A DNA stretch of 64,000 bases from Clostridium sp. AM34-11AC (lineage in GTDB: Bacteria > Bacillota > Clostridia > Lachnospirales > Lachnospiraceae). Positions 35,655 to 45,662 of this stretch are shown one piece after another (position 1 is the first letter of the stretch; the number at the start of each line of letters is the position of its first letter). The notes under the pieces were generated by a model. The model worked only from the letters and a program-made list of their open reading frames with translations. It was not told where the DNA came from and did not search any database. A program made the position numbers and the translations under genes. Location: positions 1-64,000 of the forward strand of contig NZ_QWGL01000009.1 in assembly GCF_003435375.1 (NCBI RefSeq), in the 5' to 3' direction.

Positions 35655-35850
35655 AGAAGTCAGGTGGGAACATCGTGTTTCCCCGCCTGGCCGTGCAGAG
35701 AAGCGCTTAATAGGCTGACTGGTCCCGTTCTTCGACCACAGGGAAAAGAACTTCCCTATACATCGTAACAACGCCTATAAGGAAAACTTGTTTTCCCCAG
35801 GCCGAACAACACTCCTGTGCAGCGCGAATGATTCGCGAACCACAGTGACA
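35655..35850 (+). ncRNA. Candidate structured element between rpsZ and rpsH
   Basis: Three strong hairpins lie in the 251-base gap: CAGG-GGG-AA with TT-CCCC-CCTG at about 35663-35691; GCCT-GGAAAA-CTTG-TTTTCC-AGGC at about 35776-35805; and CGCGAA-TGA-TTCGCG at about 35822-35836. None has a T run. Enteric S8 represses its operon at a nearby site, but the shape here differs, so the binder is unknown. Confidence 0.45.
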
Positions 35851-35881
35851 AACCAACAATCCATTAGGAGGAAATATAATC

Positions 35882-36283
35882 ATGACAATGAGCGATCCGA
35901 TTGCAGATATGCTTACAAGAATTCGTAACGCAAACACTGCTAAACATGATACAGTAGATGTTCCGGCTTCCAAGATGAAATTAGCTATCGCTGATATCCT
36001 TGTAAGAGAAGGCTACATCAAGAAATATGACATCGTTGAGGACGGTGCATTCCAGACAATCCGCATCTCCTTAAAGTATGGCGCTGACAAGAACGAGAAG
36101 ATCATCTCCGGAATCAAGAAGATCTCCAAGCCGGGCTTACGTGTATACGCTGGCAAGGAAGATATGCCGAAGGTACTTGGCGGACTTGGTATCGCTATCG
36201 TATCCACAAACCAGGGCGTAATCACTGACAAGCAGGCTAGACAGCTTGGTGTCGGCGGCGAAGTTCTTGCATTTGTTTGGTAA
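35882..36283 (+). CDS. rpsH: Ribosomal protein uS8
   Basis: A 133-residue S8 ([21 protein letters not shown]-terminal [20 protein letters not shown]). Central-domain 16S assembly protein. TAGGAGG 11 bases before ATG 35882; ATG 35888 would place the site too far. Confidence 0.97.
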   Translation: MTMSDPIADMLTRIRNANTAKHDTVDVPASKMKLAIADILVREGYIKKYDIVEDGAFQTIRISLKYGADKNEKIISGIKKISKPGLRVYAGKEDMPKVLGGLGIAIVSTNQGVITDKQARQLGVGGEVLAFVW

Positions 36284-36299
36284 TTATTCCCATTGATGT

Positions 36300-36440
36300 T
36301 ATCGCACCCCGCCTGCAAAGCTGAACATTGATCCAGCAGGGCGGAGTTTGCGTGCGTCTGGAGGCAACTTCAGACCAGATATAACATAGAAACTGAAAAC
36401 AGAAAGTGTAAAAGCACTTTCCGAGAATCTAAGTAGGAGG
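36300..36440 (+). ncRNA. Hairpin-rich gap between rpsH and rplF
   Basis: Within the 165-base gap: CCGCC-TGC with GCA-GGGCGG (about 36309-36343), GTCTG with CAGAC (about 36357-36376) and GAAAGTG-TAAAA-GCACTTTC (about 36403-36421). No T run follows; AGGAGG begins 16 bases later. A processing or regulatory site is possible. Confidence 0.4.
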
Positions 36441-36448
36441 TAAAAGGC

Positions 36449-36991
36449 ATGTCACGTATTGGTAGAATGCCGGTAGCGATTCCAGCAGGCGTAACTGTAA
36501 CAATCGCAGAGAACAACAATGTGACCGTTAAAGGTCCGAAGGGAACACTGGTAAGAGATTTACCGGTAGAGATGGAAATCAAAGAAGAAGATGGACACAT
36601 CGTCGTAACAAGACCGAACGATTTAAAGAAGATGAAATCTTTACACGGTCTTACAAGAACGCTAATCCATAACATGATCCAGGGTGTTACTGAAGGCTAC
36701 GAGAAGAAGCTTGAGGTAAACGGTGTTGGTTACAGAGCTCAGAAGCAGGGCAAGAAGCTCACACTTTCCCTTGGTTACTCCCATCCGGTAGAGATGGAAG
36801 ATCCGGAAGGTATCGAGACTGTTCTTGATGGACAGAACATCATCATCGTTAAGGGCATCAGCAAAGAGAAAGTCGGCCAGTATGCAGCTGAAATCAGAGA
36901 GAAGAGAAGACCGGAGCCGTATAAGGGCAAAGGTATCAAGTACGCTGATGAGGTTATCAGACGCAAAGTTGGTAAGACTGGTAAGAAATAA
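36449..36991 (+). CDS. rplF: Ribosomal protein uL6
   Basis: A 180-residue L6 ([39 protein letters not shown]). Sits near the factor-binding site of the 50S. TAGGAGG upstream of the ATG. Confidence 0.97.
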   Translation: MSRIGRMPVAIPAGVTVTIAENNNVTVKGPKGTLVRDLPVEMEIKEEDGHIVVTRPNDLKKMKSLHGLTRTLIHNMIQGVTEGYEKKLEVNGVGYRAQKQGKKLTLSLGYSHPVEMEDPEGIETVLDGQNIIIVKGISKEKVGQYAAEIREKRRPEPYKGKGIKYADEVIRRKVGKTGKK

Positions 36992-37009
36992 TTTAAGGAG
37001 AGTGTAAAA

Positions 37010-37378
37010 ATGGTTAGCAAGCAGTCAAGAAGCGAAATCCGCAGAAAAAAACACTATAGATTACGCAATCGCTTTGCTGGTACAGCAGAGAGACCGCGTT
37101 TAGCAGTGTTCAGAAGCAATAATCATATGTATGCTCAGATCATCGACGATTCCGTTGGACATACTTTAGTATCTGCTTCCACTCTTGAGAAAGAGATCAA
37201 AGCAGAGTTAGAGAACACAGATACCGTTGATGCAGCTGCATATATCGGAACCGTAGTAGCTAAGAGAGCAATCGAGAAAGGCATCAAAGAGGTCGTTTTC
37301 GATAGAGGCGGTTTCATTTATCAGGGTAAGATTCAGGCATTAGCAGATGCAGCCCGTGAGGCTGGTCTCGTATTCTAA
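37010..37378 (+). CDS. rplR: Ribosomal protein uL18
   Basis: A 122-residue L18 ([41 protein letters not shown]). Binds 5S rRNA with L5. AAGGAGAG upstream. Confidence 0.97.
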   Translation: MVSKQSRSEIRRKKHYRLRNRFAGTAERPRLAVFRSNNHMYAQIIDDSVGHTLVSASTLEKEIKAELENTDTVDAAAYIGTVVAKRAIEKGIKEVVFDRGGFIYQGKIQALADAAREAGLVF

Positions 37379-37396
37379 TAGAGAGGAGAAAACAGC

Positions 37397-37906
37397 ATGA
37401 AGCGTACAATCATTGACGCAAGTCAGTTAGAGTTAAATGACAAAGTTGTTGCCATTAAGCGCGTATCCAAGACTGTTAAAGGTGGACGTACCATGAGATT
37501 TTCCGCTCTGGTAGTAGTAGGAGACGGCAATGGTCACGTAGGCGCAGGCCTTGGTAAAGCAGGTGAGGTTCCGGAAGCTATCCGTAAAGGTAAAGAAGCT
37601 GCTATGAAGAACCTTGTAGAGATCCCGATGGATGAGAACAAGAGCATCCCGCACGACTTCCTTGGCGAGTTCGGAAGCGCTTCCGTACTGATCAAGAGAG
37701 CTCCGGAAGGTACTGGTATCATCGCTGGTGGTCCGGTTCGTTCCGTAGTAGAGCTTGCAGGCATCAAGAACATCCGTACAAAGTCTTTAGGTTCCAACAA
37801 CAAGACAAACGTAGTTCTCGCAACAATCGAAGGTCTTACAAAGTTAAAGACTCCAGAAGAGGTTGCTAAGAACCGCGGCAAATCTGTTGAAGACGTTGTT
37901 TGCTAA
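37397..37906 (+). CDS. rpsE: Ribosomal protein uS5
   Basis: A 169-residue S5 ([40 protein letters not shown]). Acts in decoding accuracy and mRNA unwinding. GAGAGGAG upstream. Confidence 0.97.
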   Translation: MKRTIIDASQLELNDKVVAIKRVSKTVKGGRTMRFSALVVVGDGNGHVGAGLGKAGEVPEAIRKGKEAAMKNLVEIPMDENKSIPHDFLGEFGSASVLIKRAPEGTGIIAGGPVRSVVELAGIKNIRTKSLGSNNKTNVVLATIEGLTKLKTPEEVAKNRGKSVEDVVC

Positions 37907-37921
37907 TAGGAGGATAATAAA

Positions 37922-38104
37922 ATGGCAGAGAAGTTAAAAATCACATTAGTAAAATCCCCTATCGGCGCTGTTCCGAAGCAGAGAGCGACAATCGAAGCAC
38001 TTGGTTTAAAGAAGATGCACAAGACTGTCGAGATGCCGGATAATGGTGCAGTTAGAGGCATGATCCAGAATGTCAGACATCTGGTTAAAGTTGAAGAAAT
38101 CTAA
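37922..38104 (+). CDS. rpmD: Ribosomal protein uL30
   Basis: A 60-residue L30 ([26 protein letters not shown] in two halves). TAGGAGG 8 bases upstream. Confidence 0.96.
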   Translation: MAEKLKITLVKSPIGAVPKQRATIEALGLKKMHKTVEMPDNGAVRGMIQNVRHLVKVEEI

Positions 38105-38130
38105 TTGATATAAAGTAAGGAGGTGCAGTG

Positions 38131-38571
38131 ATGAACTTATCTAATTTACATCCTGCTGAAGGATCTAAGCATAGTGATAGTTTCAGAAGAGGCCGTGGTC
38201 ACGCTTCTGGAAATGGTAAGACAGCTGGTAAGGGACATAAGGGCCAGAAGGCACGTTCCGGCGCACCGAGACCTGGTTTCGAGGGCGGCCAGATGCCGTT
38301 ATACAGACGTCTTCCGAAGAGAGGATTTACAAACATCAACTCCAAGGAGATCGTTGGAATTAATGTAAGTGTATTAGAGAGATTTGAGAATGACTCCGTA
38401 GTATCCGTTGAGACATTACTGGAGACAGGTGTGATCAAAAACCCGCAGGACGGCGTTAAGATTCTTGGTAACGGAGAGTTAACAAAGAAACTTGTCGTTA
38501 AAGCCAATGCTTTCAGTGAAGGCGCAAAAGCTAAAATTGAGGCAGTAGGTGGAACCTGCGAGGTGATCTAA
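38131..38571 (+). CDS. rplO: Ribosomal protein uL15
   Basis: A 146-residue L15 ([20 protein letters not shown], then the Gly/Arg-rich [20 protein letters not shown]). ATG 38131 is 7 bases after AAGGAGG; the GTG at 38128 is less well spaced. Confidence 0.96.
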   Translation: MNLSNLHPAEGSKHSDSFRRGRGHASGNGKTAGKGHKGQKARSGAPRPGFEGGQMPLYRRLPKRGFTNINSKEIVGINVSVLERFENDSVVSVETLLETGVIKNPQDGVKILGNGELTKKLVVKANAFSEGAKAKIEAVGGTCEVI

Positions 38572-38572
38572 T

Positions 38573-39895
38573 ATGTTAAAATCCTTACAGAAAGCATTTA
38601 AGGTGAAAGAAGTCCGCGACAGACTTCTTTACACCTTTATGATGCTTGTAGTCATCCGAATCGGCTGCTGTCTTCCGATACCGGGCGTTGATCCGAGCTA
38701 TCTGCATGATTTCTTTTCAAATCTGCAGAACTCTGGAATGGGATTCTTTAATGCGATCACAGGAGGATCTTTCTCCTCCATGTCTATCTTCGCATTGAGT
38801 ATCACCCCGTATATCACATCTTCCATCATTATGCAGTTACTCACAATTGCAATTCCGAAGCTTGAGGAAATGCAGAAGGACGGTGAGGATGGAAGAAAGA
38901 AGATTGCAGAGTACACCAGATATCTTACCGTCGGCCTGGCTCTCTTTGAGTCCTGCGCAATGGCAGTTGGCCTTGGCGGAAAGGGACTTCTTCTCGAAGA
39001 CCACCGTAACATCTGGGGATATCTTACGGTCGTAGCCGCTATGACCGCAGGTTCTGCTCTTCTGATGTGGATTGGCGAGAGGATTACAGACAATGGAGTA
39101 GGAAACGGTATTTCCATCGTACTTCTGATCAATATCGTATCTGGTACTCCGCAGGATATGATGACATTATATGAGCGCTTTATGGCAGGCAGATCAGTTG
39201 CAGTCGCAACTGTATCAGGCATCATTGTACTGGCAATTATCGTTGCGATCGTTGTCTTTGTCCTCGTTTTAAACGATGCAGAGCGCCGGATCCCGGTACA
39301 GTACAGCAAGAAGATGCAGGGCCGCAGAATGATCGGCGGACAGTCTACCTACATTCCGTTGAAGGTAAACACCGCGAACGTTATTCCGGTCATCTTCGCT
39401 TCTTCCATCATGTCAATGCCGGTTATGATCGCTCAGTTCTTCCACGTTGATTATTCAACCATCGCTGGAAAGATCCTGTTAGCGTTGAGCTCATCCAACT
39501 GGTTTAAACCGGAAGCTCCGGCTTACTCCATTGGTATGCTCGTATATATCGTATTAGTCGTACTGTTCGCGTATTTCTATACGTCCATTACGTTTAACCC
39601 ACTGGAAGTTGCTAATAATATGAAGAAGTCCGGCGGCTTTATCCCGGGCATCCGCCCAGGTAAGCCAACCTCAGACTACCTCAACAATATCTTAAACTAT
39701 ATTGTATTTATCGGTGCCTGCGGATTGGTGATCGTGTGCATTATCCCGATCATCGCATCCGGTCTCTTCTCTGTCGGCAATCTTTCCTTCGGCGGCACAT
39801 CCCTGATCATTATTGCAGGTGTAATCCTCGAGACGATCAAGGCTGTGGAGTCTATGATGCTTGTAAGAAATTACAAGGGATTCTTAAATGATTGA
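38573..39895 (+). CDS. secY: Protein translocase channel subunit SecY
   Basis: A 440-residue SecY with ten predicted membrane helices, plug region near residue 60-75 (GGSFSSMSIFALSITPYI), and cytoplasmic loops C4-C5 (RRIPVQYSKKMQGRR, IPGIRPGKPTSDYL). With SecE and SecG it forms the export channel; it also inserts membrane proteins. The start follows rplO by one base, with GAGGTGAT as ribosome site. Confidence 0.97.
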   Translation: MLKSLQKAFKVKEVRDRLLYTFMMLVVIRIGCCLPIPGVDPSYLHDFFSNLQNSGMGFFNAITGGSFSSMSIFALSITPYITSSIIMQLLTIAIPKLEEMQKDGEDGRKKIAEYTRYLTVGLALFESCAMAVGLGGKGLLLEDHRNIWGYLTVVAAMTAGSALLMWIGERITDNGVGNGISIVLLINIVSGTPQDMMTLYERFMAGRSVAVATVSGIIVLAIIVAIVVFVLVLNDAERRIPVQYSKKMQGRRMIGGQSTYIPLKVNTANVIPVIFASSIMSMPVMIAQFFHVDYSTIAGKILLALSSSNWFKPEAPAYSIGMLVYIVLVVLFAYFYTSITFNPLEVANNMKKSGGFIPGIRPGKPTSDYLNNILNYIVFIGACGLVIVCIIPIIASGLFSVGNLSFGGTSLIIIAGVILETIKAVESMMLVRNYKGFLND

Positions 39896-39936
39896 TCAAA
39901 TAGAGAAATAGCAGCAGCTGCGTGCTGAAAATCGGA

Positions 39937-39968
39937 GCGGGCGGAAAGATGCTTTTCGCCCGCTTTTT
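39937..39968 (+). terminator. Terminator-like hairpin between secY and adk
   Basis: GCGGGCG (39937-39943) pairs with CGCCCGC (39957-39963), followed by TTTTT. In this position it probably attenuates rather than ends transcription, lowering expression of genes after secY. Confidence 0.75.
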
Positions 39969-40002
39969 CGGTTTTTTAGGACGAGTGGAGGAAATTACAA
40001 TT

Positions 40003-40647
40003 ATGAAAATCATTATGTTGGGCGCGCCGGGAGCCGGAAAAGGCACCCAGGCACAGAGAATCGCGGAAAAGTACGGAATCCCGCACATTTCCACCGGAGA
40101 CATCTTCCGGGCAAACATTAAGAACGGAACAGAGCTTGGCAAGAAGGCAAAAGCATTCATGGACCAGGGACTTCTTGTTCCGGACGAACTGACGGTTGAT
40201 CTTGTTATGGACAGAATCAGCCAGCCGGACTGCGAAAAGGGATACATTCTCGATGGTTTCCCGCGTACGATCCCGCAGGCAGAGGCCCTCACAGAGGCTC
40301 TTGCCAAAAAGGGAGAGGCGATCGATTTCGCGATCGATGTTGACGTACCGGACGAAAAGATCGTTACCCGTATGGCAGGCCGCCGTGCATGCGTAAAGTG
40401 CGGAATGACTTATCACATCGTATATGCTGCTCCGAAGAAGGAAGGCATCTGCGACAAGTGCGGCGCTGAACTCATTTTAAGAGACGATGATAAGCCGGAG
40501 ACTGTTACAAAACGTCTTTCTGTTTATCATGAGCAGACGCGCCCGCTCATCAGCTTCTATGCGGATAAGCACGTCCTCTACACCGTAGACGGAACGCAGA
40601 ATATGGAACAGGTATTTGAGGCTATCACAAAGATTTTAGGAGCTTAA
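40003..40647 (+). CDS. adk: Adenylate kinase, zinc-binding
   Basis: A 214-residue Adk: P-loop [10 protein letters not shown] (7-16), NMP-bind region and a LID with C130-x2-C133-x16-C150-x2-C153, the zinc-containing Gram-positive form. Converts ATP + AMP to two ADP. ATG 40003 (GGAGG 10 bases upstream) gives the standard N-terminus; longer frames run back into the hairpin. Confidence 0.96.
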   Translation: MKIIMLGAPGAGKGTQAQRIAEKYGIPHISTGDIFRANIKNGTELGKKAKAFMDQGLLVPDELTVDLVMDRISQPDCEKGYILDGFPRTIPQAEALTEALAKKGEAIDFAIDVDVPDEKIVTRMAGRRACVKCGMTYHIVYAAPKKEGICDKCGAELILRDDDKPETVTKRLSVYHEQTRPLISFYADKHVLYTVDGTQNMEQVFEAITKILGA

Positions 40648-40651
40648 AATA

Positions 40652-41416
40652 ATGGCAGTAACAATTAAATCGCCGAGAGAGATCGAACTGATGCGAAAAG
40701 CCGGAGAAATTCTGGCGCAGGTGCACGAGGAGCTGCATGCAGCTGTTCACCCGGGAATGTCCACTCTGGACATCGATAAGCTGGGAGAGCGTCTGATCCG
40801 CAGCCATGGATGTATTCCTTCCTTTAAAAATTACAATGGATATCCTGCATCCATCTGCGTGTCCGTAAATGATGAGATCGTACATGGAATCCCGAATAAG
40901 CACCGTATTTTAAAGGATGGCGATATCGTCAGCCTTGATGCGGGGACGATCTATAAGGGATACCATTCCGACGCAGCCCGCACCTGGGCAGTAGGAAACG
41001 TCTCCCCGGAAGCACAGAAACTGATGGATGTCACAAAACAGTGCTTTTACGAAGGTATTAAATTTGCGAAAGCAGGCAATCATCTGAATGATATCTCCAC
41101 GGCAATCCAGGCATACGCCGAAAAATTCGGCTATGGCGTTGTCCGCGAGTTGGTTGGACATGGAATTGGTACCCACCTTCATGAAGATCCGGAGGTCCCG
41201 AACTTTGCGACAAAGAGAAGGGGAATCCTTTTACAGCCGGGTATGACTCTGGCCATTGAACCGATGATCAATGCCGGCACACCGGATGTAATCTGGATGG
41301 ACGATGACTGGACCGTTGTTACAGCAGATCATGCCCTGTCCGCTCACTATGAGAATACGATCCTCATCACTGAGGGCGAGCCGGAGATCCTTTCCCTGCG
41401 CCCGGGCCTTGAATAG
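40652..41416 (+). CDS. map: Type I methionine aminopeptidase
   Basis: A 254-residue MetAP with the five metal ligands visible in SLDAG (D), HSDAAR (D), HGIGTHLHEDP (H), AIEPM (E) and AHYENTILI (E). Removes initiator methionine. It follows adk by 4 bases, with TTAGGAG in the end of adk as ribosome site. Confidence 0.96.
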   Translation: MAVTIKSPREIELMRKAGEILAQVHEELHAAVHPGMSTLDIDKLGERLIRSHGCIPSFKNYNGYPASICVSVNDEIVHGIPNKHRILKDGDIVSLDAGTIYKGYHSDAARTWAVGNVSPEAQKLMDVTKQCFYEGIKFAKAGNHLNDISTAIQAYAEKFGYGVVRELVGHGIGTHLHEDPEVPNFATKRRGILLQPGMTLAIEPMINAGTPDVIWMDDDWTVVTADHALSAHYENTILITEGEPEILSLRPGLE

Positions 41417-41427
41417 GAGGGTCCAGC

Positions 41428-41601
41428 ATGGAAATGACCCCGGGATTCCTGGCAAGATCGATTGCCGGAAATGACAAGGATAAAATTTATGTCATATCGG
41501 AGGATCTTGGAACATACGTTTCTCTGCTTGCAGAAAACGGCCGGGTCCTCCGGAAAAATAAAAAGCATGTCCAGATCATTAAGAAACGAAACAGGAGGTA
41601 A
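41428..41601 (+). CDS. Small KOW-domain RNA-binding protein
   Basis: A 57-residue basic protein ([17 protein letters not shown], then [16 protein letters not shown]) resembling the KOW/L14e-like protein found between map and infA in many Clostridia. AGGAGGG lies 6 bases before the ATG. The last codons AGG AGG TAA are the Shine-Dalgarno of infA, so the two are coupled. Likely ribosome or RNA associated; role not established. Confidence 0.8.
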   Translation: MEMTPGFLARSIAGNDKDKIYVISEDLGTYVSLLAENGRVLRKNKKHVQIIKKRNRR

Positions 41602-41606
41602 ATTTT

Positions 41607-41825
41607 ATGTCTAAGGCTGACGTAATCGAAATCGAAGGCGTCGTTGTTGAGAAGCTGCCGAACGCTATGTTCCAGGTTGAACTTGAGAATGGTCACAAGG
41701 TATTAGCTACCATCAGTGGAAAACTGCGTATGAACTACATCCGTATTCTTCCGGGTGATAAGGTAACATTAGAGATGTCCCCTTACGATTTATCCAAGGG
41801 ACGTATTATTTGGAGAGATAAATAG
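41607..41825 (+). CDS. infA: Translation initiation factor IF-1
   Basis: A 72-residue single S1/OB-fold protein ([37 protein letters not shown]). Occupies the 30S A site during initiation. Ribosome site AGGAGG formed by the end of the upstream gene. Confidence 0.97.
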   Translation: MSKADVIEIEGVVVEKLPNAMFQVELENGHKVLATISGKLRMNYIRILPGDKVTLEMSPYDLSKGRIIWRDK

Positions 41826-41873
41826 TATCCTTGACAAAGGGCTAAAAAAGTTGAAGAAAACCAATAAAAACGC

Positions 41874-41902
41874 TTGATTTTCCGGCAAGGAAGTGTTATA
41901 AT
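41874..41902 (+). promoter_or_regulatory. Internal promoter before rpmJ-rpsM-rpsK-rpsD-rpoA-rplQ
   Basis: TTGATT (41874-41879), 17-bp spacer, TATAAT (41897-41902). It sits in the 232-base infA-rpmJ gap and gives a leader of about 150 bases that contains paired segments (for example GCCGTTCC with GGCACGGAA). It allows alpha-operon expression apart from the S10 promoter. Confidence 0.82.
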
Positions 41903-42057
41903 GCTCAAGCGAACTTTGTTGGAACGCTTGTATTATGCCCATTTTCAGGTGCTTTTTATACAGGTATAGCAACCCGTAATGCCGTTCCCAGATGGCACGG
42001 AATCGGTGTGTTTCCGGCAGTAAAGGGAAGCGGACTACGAAGGAAAGGAGAATTACT

Positions 42058-42171
42058 GTGAAAGTAAGATCATCAGTAAAACCGATTTGCGAGAAGTGCA
42101 AGGTTATTAAGAGAAAAGGCAGTATCAGAATTATCTGTGAAAATCCTAAGCACAAACAGAGACAGGGCTGA
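42058..42171 (+). CDS. rpmJ: Ribosomal protein bL36, zinc-binding
   Basis: A 37-residue L36 ([20 protein letters not shown]) with the C-x2-C-x12-C-x4-H zinc set of the C+ type. GTG start with AAAGGAG 9 bases upstream. Confidence 0.95.
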   Translation: MKVRSSVKPICEKCKVIKRKGSIRIICENPKHKQRQG

Positions 42172-42279
42172 TGCCGCAATTTGCCTGTATTTTTTCGCGC
42201 GGCTTTGACATGAAACGCGAGAGTGCGTTGTTGTGTCGGCAATAACTATTTCTACAATATTTAAATGGAGGTACCACTC

Positions 42280-42648
42280 ATGGCTCGTATTTCAGGTGTT
42301 GATTTACCAAGGGAAAAACGTGTCGAAATCGGCTTAACTTATATCTACGGTATCGGTAGAGCAAGTGCAGACCGTATTCTTGCTGCGGCTGGTGTAAATC
42401 CTGACACACGTGTAAAGGATTTAACCGATGACGAAGTAAAGAACATTGCAGCAGTAATCGCTGAGACTCAGACTGTTGAAGGTGACTTACGTCGTGAGAT
42501 CGCTTTAAACATCAAGAGACTTCAGGAGATCGGATGCTACAGAGGTATTCGTCACAGAAAGAGTCTTCCTTGCCGTGGTCAGAAGACCAAGACAAACGCA
42601 AGAACATGCAAGGGTCCGAGAAAGACTGTTGCAAACAAGAAGAAATAA
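42280..42648 (+). CDS. rpsM: Ribosomal protein uS13
   Basis: A 122-residue S13 ([37 protein letters not shown]). ATG 42280 follows TGGAGG; the in-frame ATG at 42265 lies before the site. The 87-base gap to rpsK has no hairpin. Confidence 0.97.
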   Translation: MARISGVDLPREKRVEIGLTYIYGIGRASADRILAAAGVNPDTRVKDLTDDEVKNIAAVIAETQTVEGDLRREIALNIKRLQEIGCYRGIRHRKSLPCRGQKTKTNARTCKGPRKTVANKKK

Positions 42649-42735
42649 TTATCAGTAACAAATGTTTTGAATCACGTTGCATGTTTTAAAGACAGGAAAC
42701 AGGGTTCAGTAAATGAGAAAGTAGGTTAGTTTAAA

Positions 42736-43137
42736 ATGGCTAAAAAAGTGTCCACTGCTAAAAAAGTGACAAAAAAGCGTGTAAAGAAAAACGTTGAACG
42801 CGGACAGGCGCACATCCAGTCATCTTTTAACAACACAATCGTGACATTAACAGATGCACAGGGTAATGCCTTATCTTGGGCAAGTGCAGGCGGTCTGGGA
42901 TTTAGAGGTTCAAGGAAATCTACTCCATATGCAGCACAGATGGCTGCAGAAACTGCAACTAAGGCAGCTCTTGTACATGGTTTAAAATCCGTAGACGTTA
43001 TGGTTAAAGGACCGGGATCTGGCCGTGAGGCTGCTATCCGTGCCCTTCAGGCATGTGGTCTTGAAGTAACAAGCATTAAGGACGTAACACCGGTTCCGCA
43101 CAACGGATGCCGTCCGCCAAAGCGTAGAAGAGTCTAA
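42736..43137 (+). CDS. rpsK: Ribosomal protein uS11
   Basis: A 133-residue S11 ([39 protein letters not shown]). Platform protein of the 30S. Its ribosome site is weak (GTAGG, 13 bases before the ATG), unusual for this operon. Confidence 0.97.
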   Translation: MAKKVSTAKKVTKKRVKKNVERGQAHIQSSFNNTIVTLTDAQGNALSWASAGGLGFRGSRKSTPYAAQMAAETATKAALVHGLKSVDVMVKGPGSGREAAIRALQACGLEVTSIKDVTPVPHNGCRPPKRRRV

Positions 43138-43152
43138 TTAGGAGGAAGTAAA

Positions 43153-43746
43153 ATGGCAGTTGATAGAGTTCCTGTTCTTAAAAGATGCAGATCCCTTGAC
43201 CTTGATCCCATTTATTTAGGAATAGATAAAAAATCCAACAGAGAATCTAAAAGAGCAAACAAGAAGATCAGTGAGTATGGTCTTCAGTTAAGAGAAAAAC
43301 AGAAAGCTAAGTTCATCTATGGCGTTCTGGAGAAGCCGTTCCGTAACTACTACGATAAGGCTGAGCGTTTAAACGGACAGACAGGTGAAAACCTTATGAT
43401 CCTTCTTGAGCGCAGACTTGACAACGTTATCTTCCGTCTTGGTTTCGCAAGAACAAGAAAGGAAGCTAGACAGATCGTTGACCACAAGCACGTTCTTGTA
43501 AACGGCAAGTGCGTAAACATCCCGTCTTACCTTGTAAAGGCTGGCGATGTTGTTGAGATCAGAGAAAAGAACAAAGGCGACAACCACTACAAGCTGGTTC
43601 TCGAGACCACAGCTGGCCGTCTTGTTCCGGCATGGTTAGAGTCTGACCATGAGAACTTAAAGGGCGAGATCAAAACTCTTCCGACAAGAGAAGAGATCGA
43701 CGTTCCTGTAAACGAGATGCTCATCGTCGAGTTATACTCCAAATAA
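43153..43746 (+). CDS. rpsD: Ribosomal protein uS4
   Basis: A 197-residue S4 with the S4 RNA-binding domain ([19 protein letters not shown]). 16S assembly initiator and, in several bacteria, an operon repressor. TAGGAGG upstream. Confidence 0.97.
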   Translation: MAVDRVPVLKRCRSLDLDPIYLGIDKKSNRESKRANKKISEYGLQLREKQKAKFIYGVLEKPFRNYYDKAERLNGQTGENLMILLERRLDNVIFRLGFARTRKEARQIVDHKHVLVNGKCVNIPSYLVKAGDVVEIREKNKGDNHYKLVLETTAGRLVPAWLESDHENLKGEIKTLPTREEIDVPVNEMLIVELYSK

Positions 43747-43764
43747 TTCACCGGAGCGGTTTTT

Positions 43765-43800
43765 ACAAAGTATCTGGCCATTTCCGGCCGGATGCTTTGT
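43765..43800 (+). promoter_or_regulatory. Strong hairpin between rpsD and rpoA
   Basis: ACAAAG-ATC-GGCC with GGCC-GAT-CTTTGT forms a stem of about 15 pairs around a short loop. No T run follows, so it is more likely an RNA-processing or protein-binding site than a terminator. Confidence 0.5.
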
Positions 43801-43858
43801 GTTCTAAAAGAACGCTTCGTGGCATTTGTCAAAGCATACCCAAAAGGAGGGGCTTTTT

Positions 43859-44821
43859 GTGTTCGATTTTGAGAAACCAAACATTGAGATTGCTGAGATT
43901 TCCGAAGATAAAAGATACGGAAAGTTTGTCGTAGAACCGCTTGAGAGGGGTTACGGCACAACTCTGGGAAATTCCCTGAGAAGAATCATGCTTTCTTCTT
44001 TACCGGGTTCTGCTGTCAGCCAGGTGAAAATTGATGGTGTACTTCATGAGTTCAGTTCCATCGCCGGCGTTAAGGAAGATGTGACTGAGATCATTATGAA
44101 CATCAAGAGCTTAGCAATTAAGAACAACAGTGATACAAACGAGCCGAAGACTGCGTACATCGAGTTCGAGGGTGAGGGTGTGATCCACGCTTCTGACATT
44201 CAGACAGATGCTGATATCGAGATCCTGAATCCGGATCAGGTTATCGCAACCTTAAGCGGCGGCGCAGACAGCAAGTTCTACATGGAACTTACGATCACCA
44301 ACGGCCGTGGCTACGTAAGCGCTGATAAGAACAAGAGCGACGATCTTCCGATCGGAGTTCTCGCTGTAGATTCCATTTATACACCGGTTGAGCGTGTCAA
44401 TATGTCTGTTGAGAACACCCGTGTTGGTCAGCAGACAGACTACGATAAGCTCACACTTGAGATCTACACAAACGGAACACTGGATCCGGACGAGGCAGTC
44501 AGCCTTGCTGCTAAAGTTTTAAGCGAGCATCTGAATCTCTTCATCGACCTCTCTGAGAATGCAAAGACTGCAGAGGTTATGGTTGAAAAGGAGAACAACG
44601 AGAAAGAAAAAGTTCTTGAGATGAACATCGACGAGCTGGAGTTATCCGTTCGTTCCTACAACTGTCTCAAGAGAGCAGGTATCAATACCGTTGAAGAGCT
44701 TTGCAGCCGCACTTCTGAGGACATGATGAAGGTTAGAAACCTTGGTCGCAAGTCCCTCGAGGAAGTACTTGCAAAGTTAAAAGAACTGGGCTTACAGCTC
44801 AATTCCAGCGACGAACAGTAA
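43859..44821 (+). CDS. rpoA: RNA polymerase alpha subunit
   Basis: A 320-residue alpha: N-terminal dimerisation domain ([24 protein letters not shown]) and C-terminal domain ([20 protein letters not shown]) that contacts UP elements and activators. GTG 43859 gives the family N-terminus [13 protein letters not shown] and follows AAAGGAGGGG by 8 bases; the upstream ATG at 43826 precedes the ribosome site. Confidence 0.97.
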   Translation: MFDFEKPNIEIAEISEDKRYGKFVVEPLERGYGTTLGNSLRRIMLSSLPGSAVSQVKIDGVLHEFSSIAGVKEDVTEIIMNIKSLAIKNNSDTNEPKTAYIEFEGEGVIHASDIQTDADIEILNPDQVIATLSGGADSKFYMELTITNGRGYVSADKNKSDDLPIGVLAVDSIYTPVERVNMSVENTRVGQQTDYDKLTLEIYTNGTLDPDEAVSLAAKVLSEHLNLFIDLSENAKTAEVMVEKENNEKEKVLEMNIDELELSVRSYNCLKRAGINTVEELCSRTSEDMMKVRNLGRKSLEEVLAKLKELGLQLNSSDEQ

Positions 44822-44965
44822 ATTTTGGTTGTGATACATTCACCCGGAAGGTAAGTCCGAAGGGCGCAGAAGGGCGTAGAGCGACTCATTATGGAAAAAA
44901 AGGCGGCGGTCCAGTAAGTCCAAAGAAGCGTGGGCGGCTGTTCCACAAATGGAGGAAATTAAATC

Positions 44966-45502
44966 ATGGCAGGTTATAGAAAACTCGGAAGAACTTCCAG
45001 TCAGAGAAAAGCATTACTTAGAATTCAGGCTACAAACCTTTTATATCATGGAAAGATCGTTACAACTGAGGCAAGAGCTAAAGAAGTAAGAAAGATCGTT
45101 GAGAGCCTGATCGCTCTTGCAGTAAAAGAGAAAGATAACTTCGAGACTGTTAAAGTTACAGCTAAGGTTGCCCGCAAGGACGCTGACGGCAAGAGAGTAA
45201 AAGAAGTTGTTGACGGTAAGAAAGTTACTGTATACGACGAAGTTGAGAAGGAAATCAAGAAGGACATGCCGTCCAGACTTCATGCAAGAAGACAGATGGT
45301 AAAAGCTCTTTATGACGTAACAGAGGTTCCGACAGCAGCAGCTGGTAAGAAGAAAAACACAAAGAAAGTTGATCTTACAAACAAGCTGTTCAACGAGATC
45401 GCTCCGAAGTACGCTTCCCGTAACGGTGGTTACACAAGAATCATCAAGATCGGTCAGCGTAAGGGCGACGGTGCTATGGCAGTTCTGATCGAGCTCGTTT
45501 AA
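44966..45502 (+). CDS. rplQ: Ribosomal protein bL17, extended form
   Basis: A 178-residue L17, against about 115-130 in most bacteria. The core is intact ([54 protein letters not shown]). Two lysine-rich insertions account for the extra length: about residues 62-108 ([17 protein letters not shown]...) and 119-135 ([15 protein letters not shown]). The 144-base gap after rpoA has no gene. Last gene of the superoperon. Confidence 0.95.
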   Translation: MAGYRKLGRTSSQRKALLRIQATNLLYHGKIVTTEARAKEVRKIVESLIALAVKEKDNFETVKVTAKVARKDADGKRVKEVVDGKKVTVYDEVEKEIKKDMPSRLHARRQMVKALYDVTEVPTAAAGKKKNTKKVDLTNKLFNEIAPKYASRNGGYTRIIKIGQRKGDGAMAVLIELV

Positions 45503-45525
45503 TTCTAATTTAATACGAAATCGCT

Positions 45526-45571
45526 GAAGACCGGTAGAATACGTGTGAGCGTGTTCTGTCGGTCTTCTTTT
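45526..45571 (+). terminator. Terminator of the ribosomal superoperon
   Basis: GAAGACCG (45526-45533) pairs with CGGTCTTC (45560-45567) around an inner GAA-ACG/CGT-TTC hairpin, followed by TTTT. Confidence 0.9.
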
Positions 45572-45662
45572 AGTGAGCGCAGAGGAAATACAAGCGGCTG
45601 CGAAGCAGAGATTTACTTTCCCTGCGCTACTAACGTGCAAACAGCCTGCGAAGCAGGCAATA

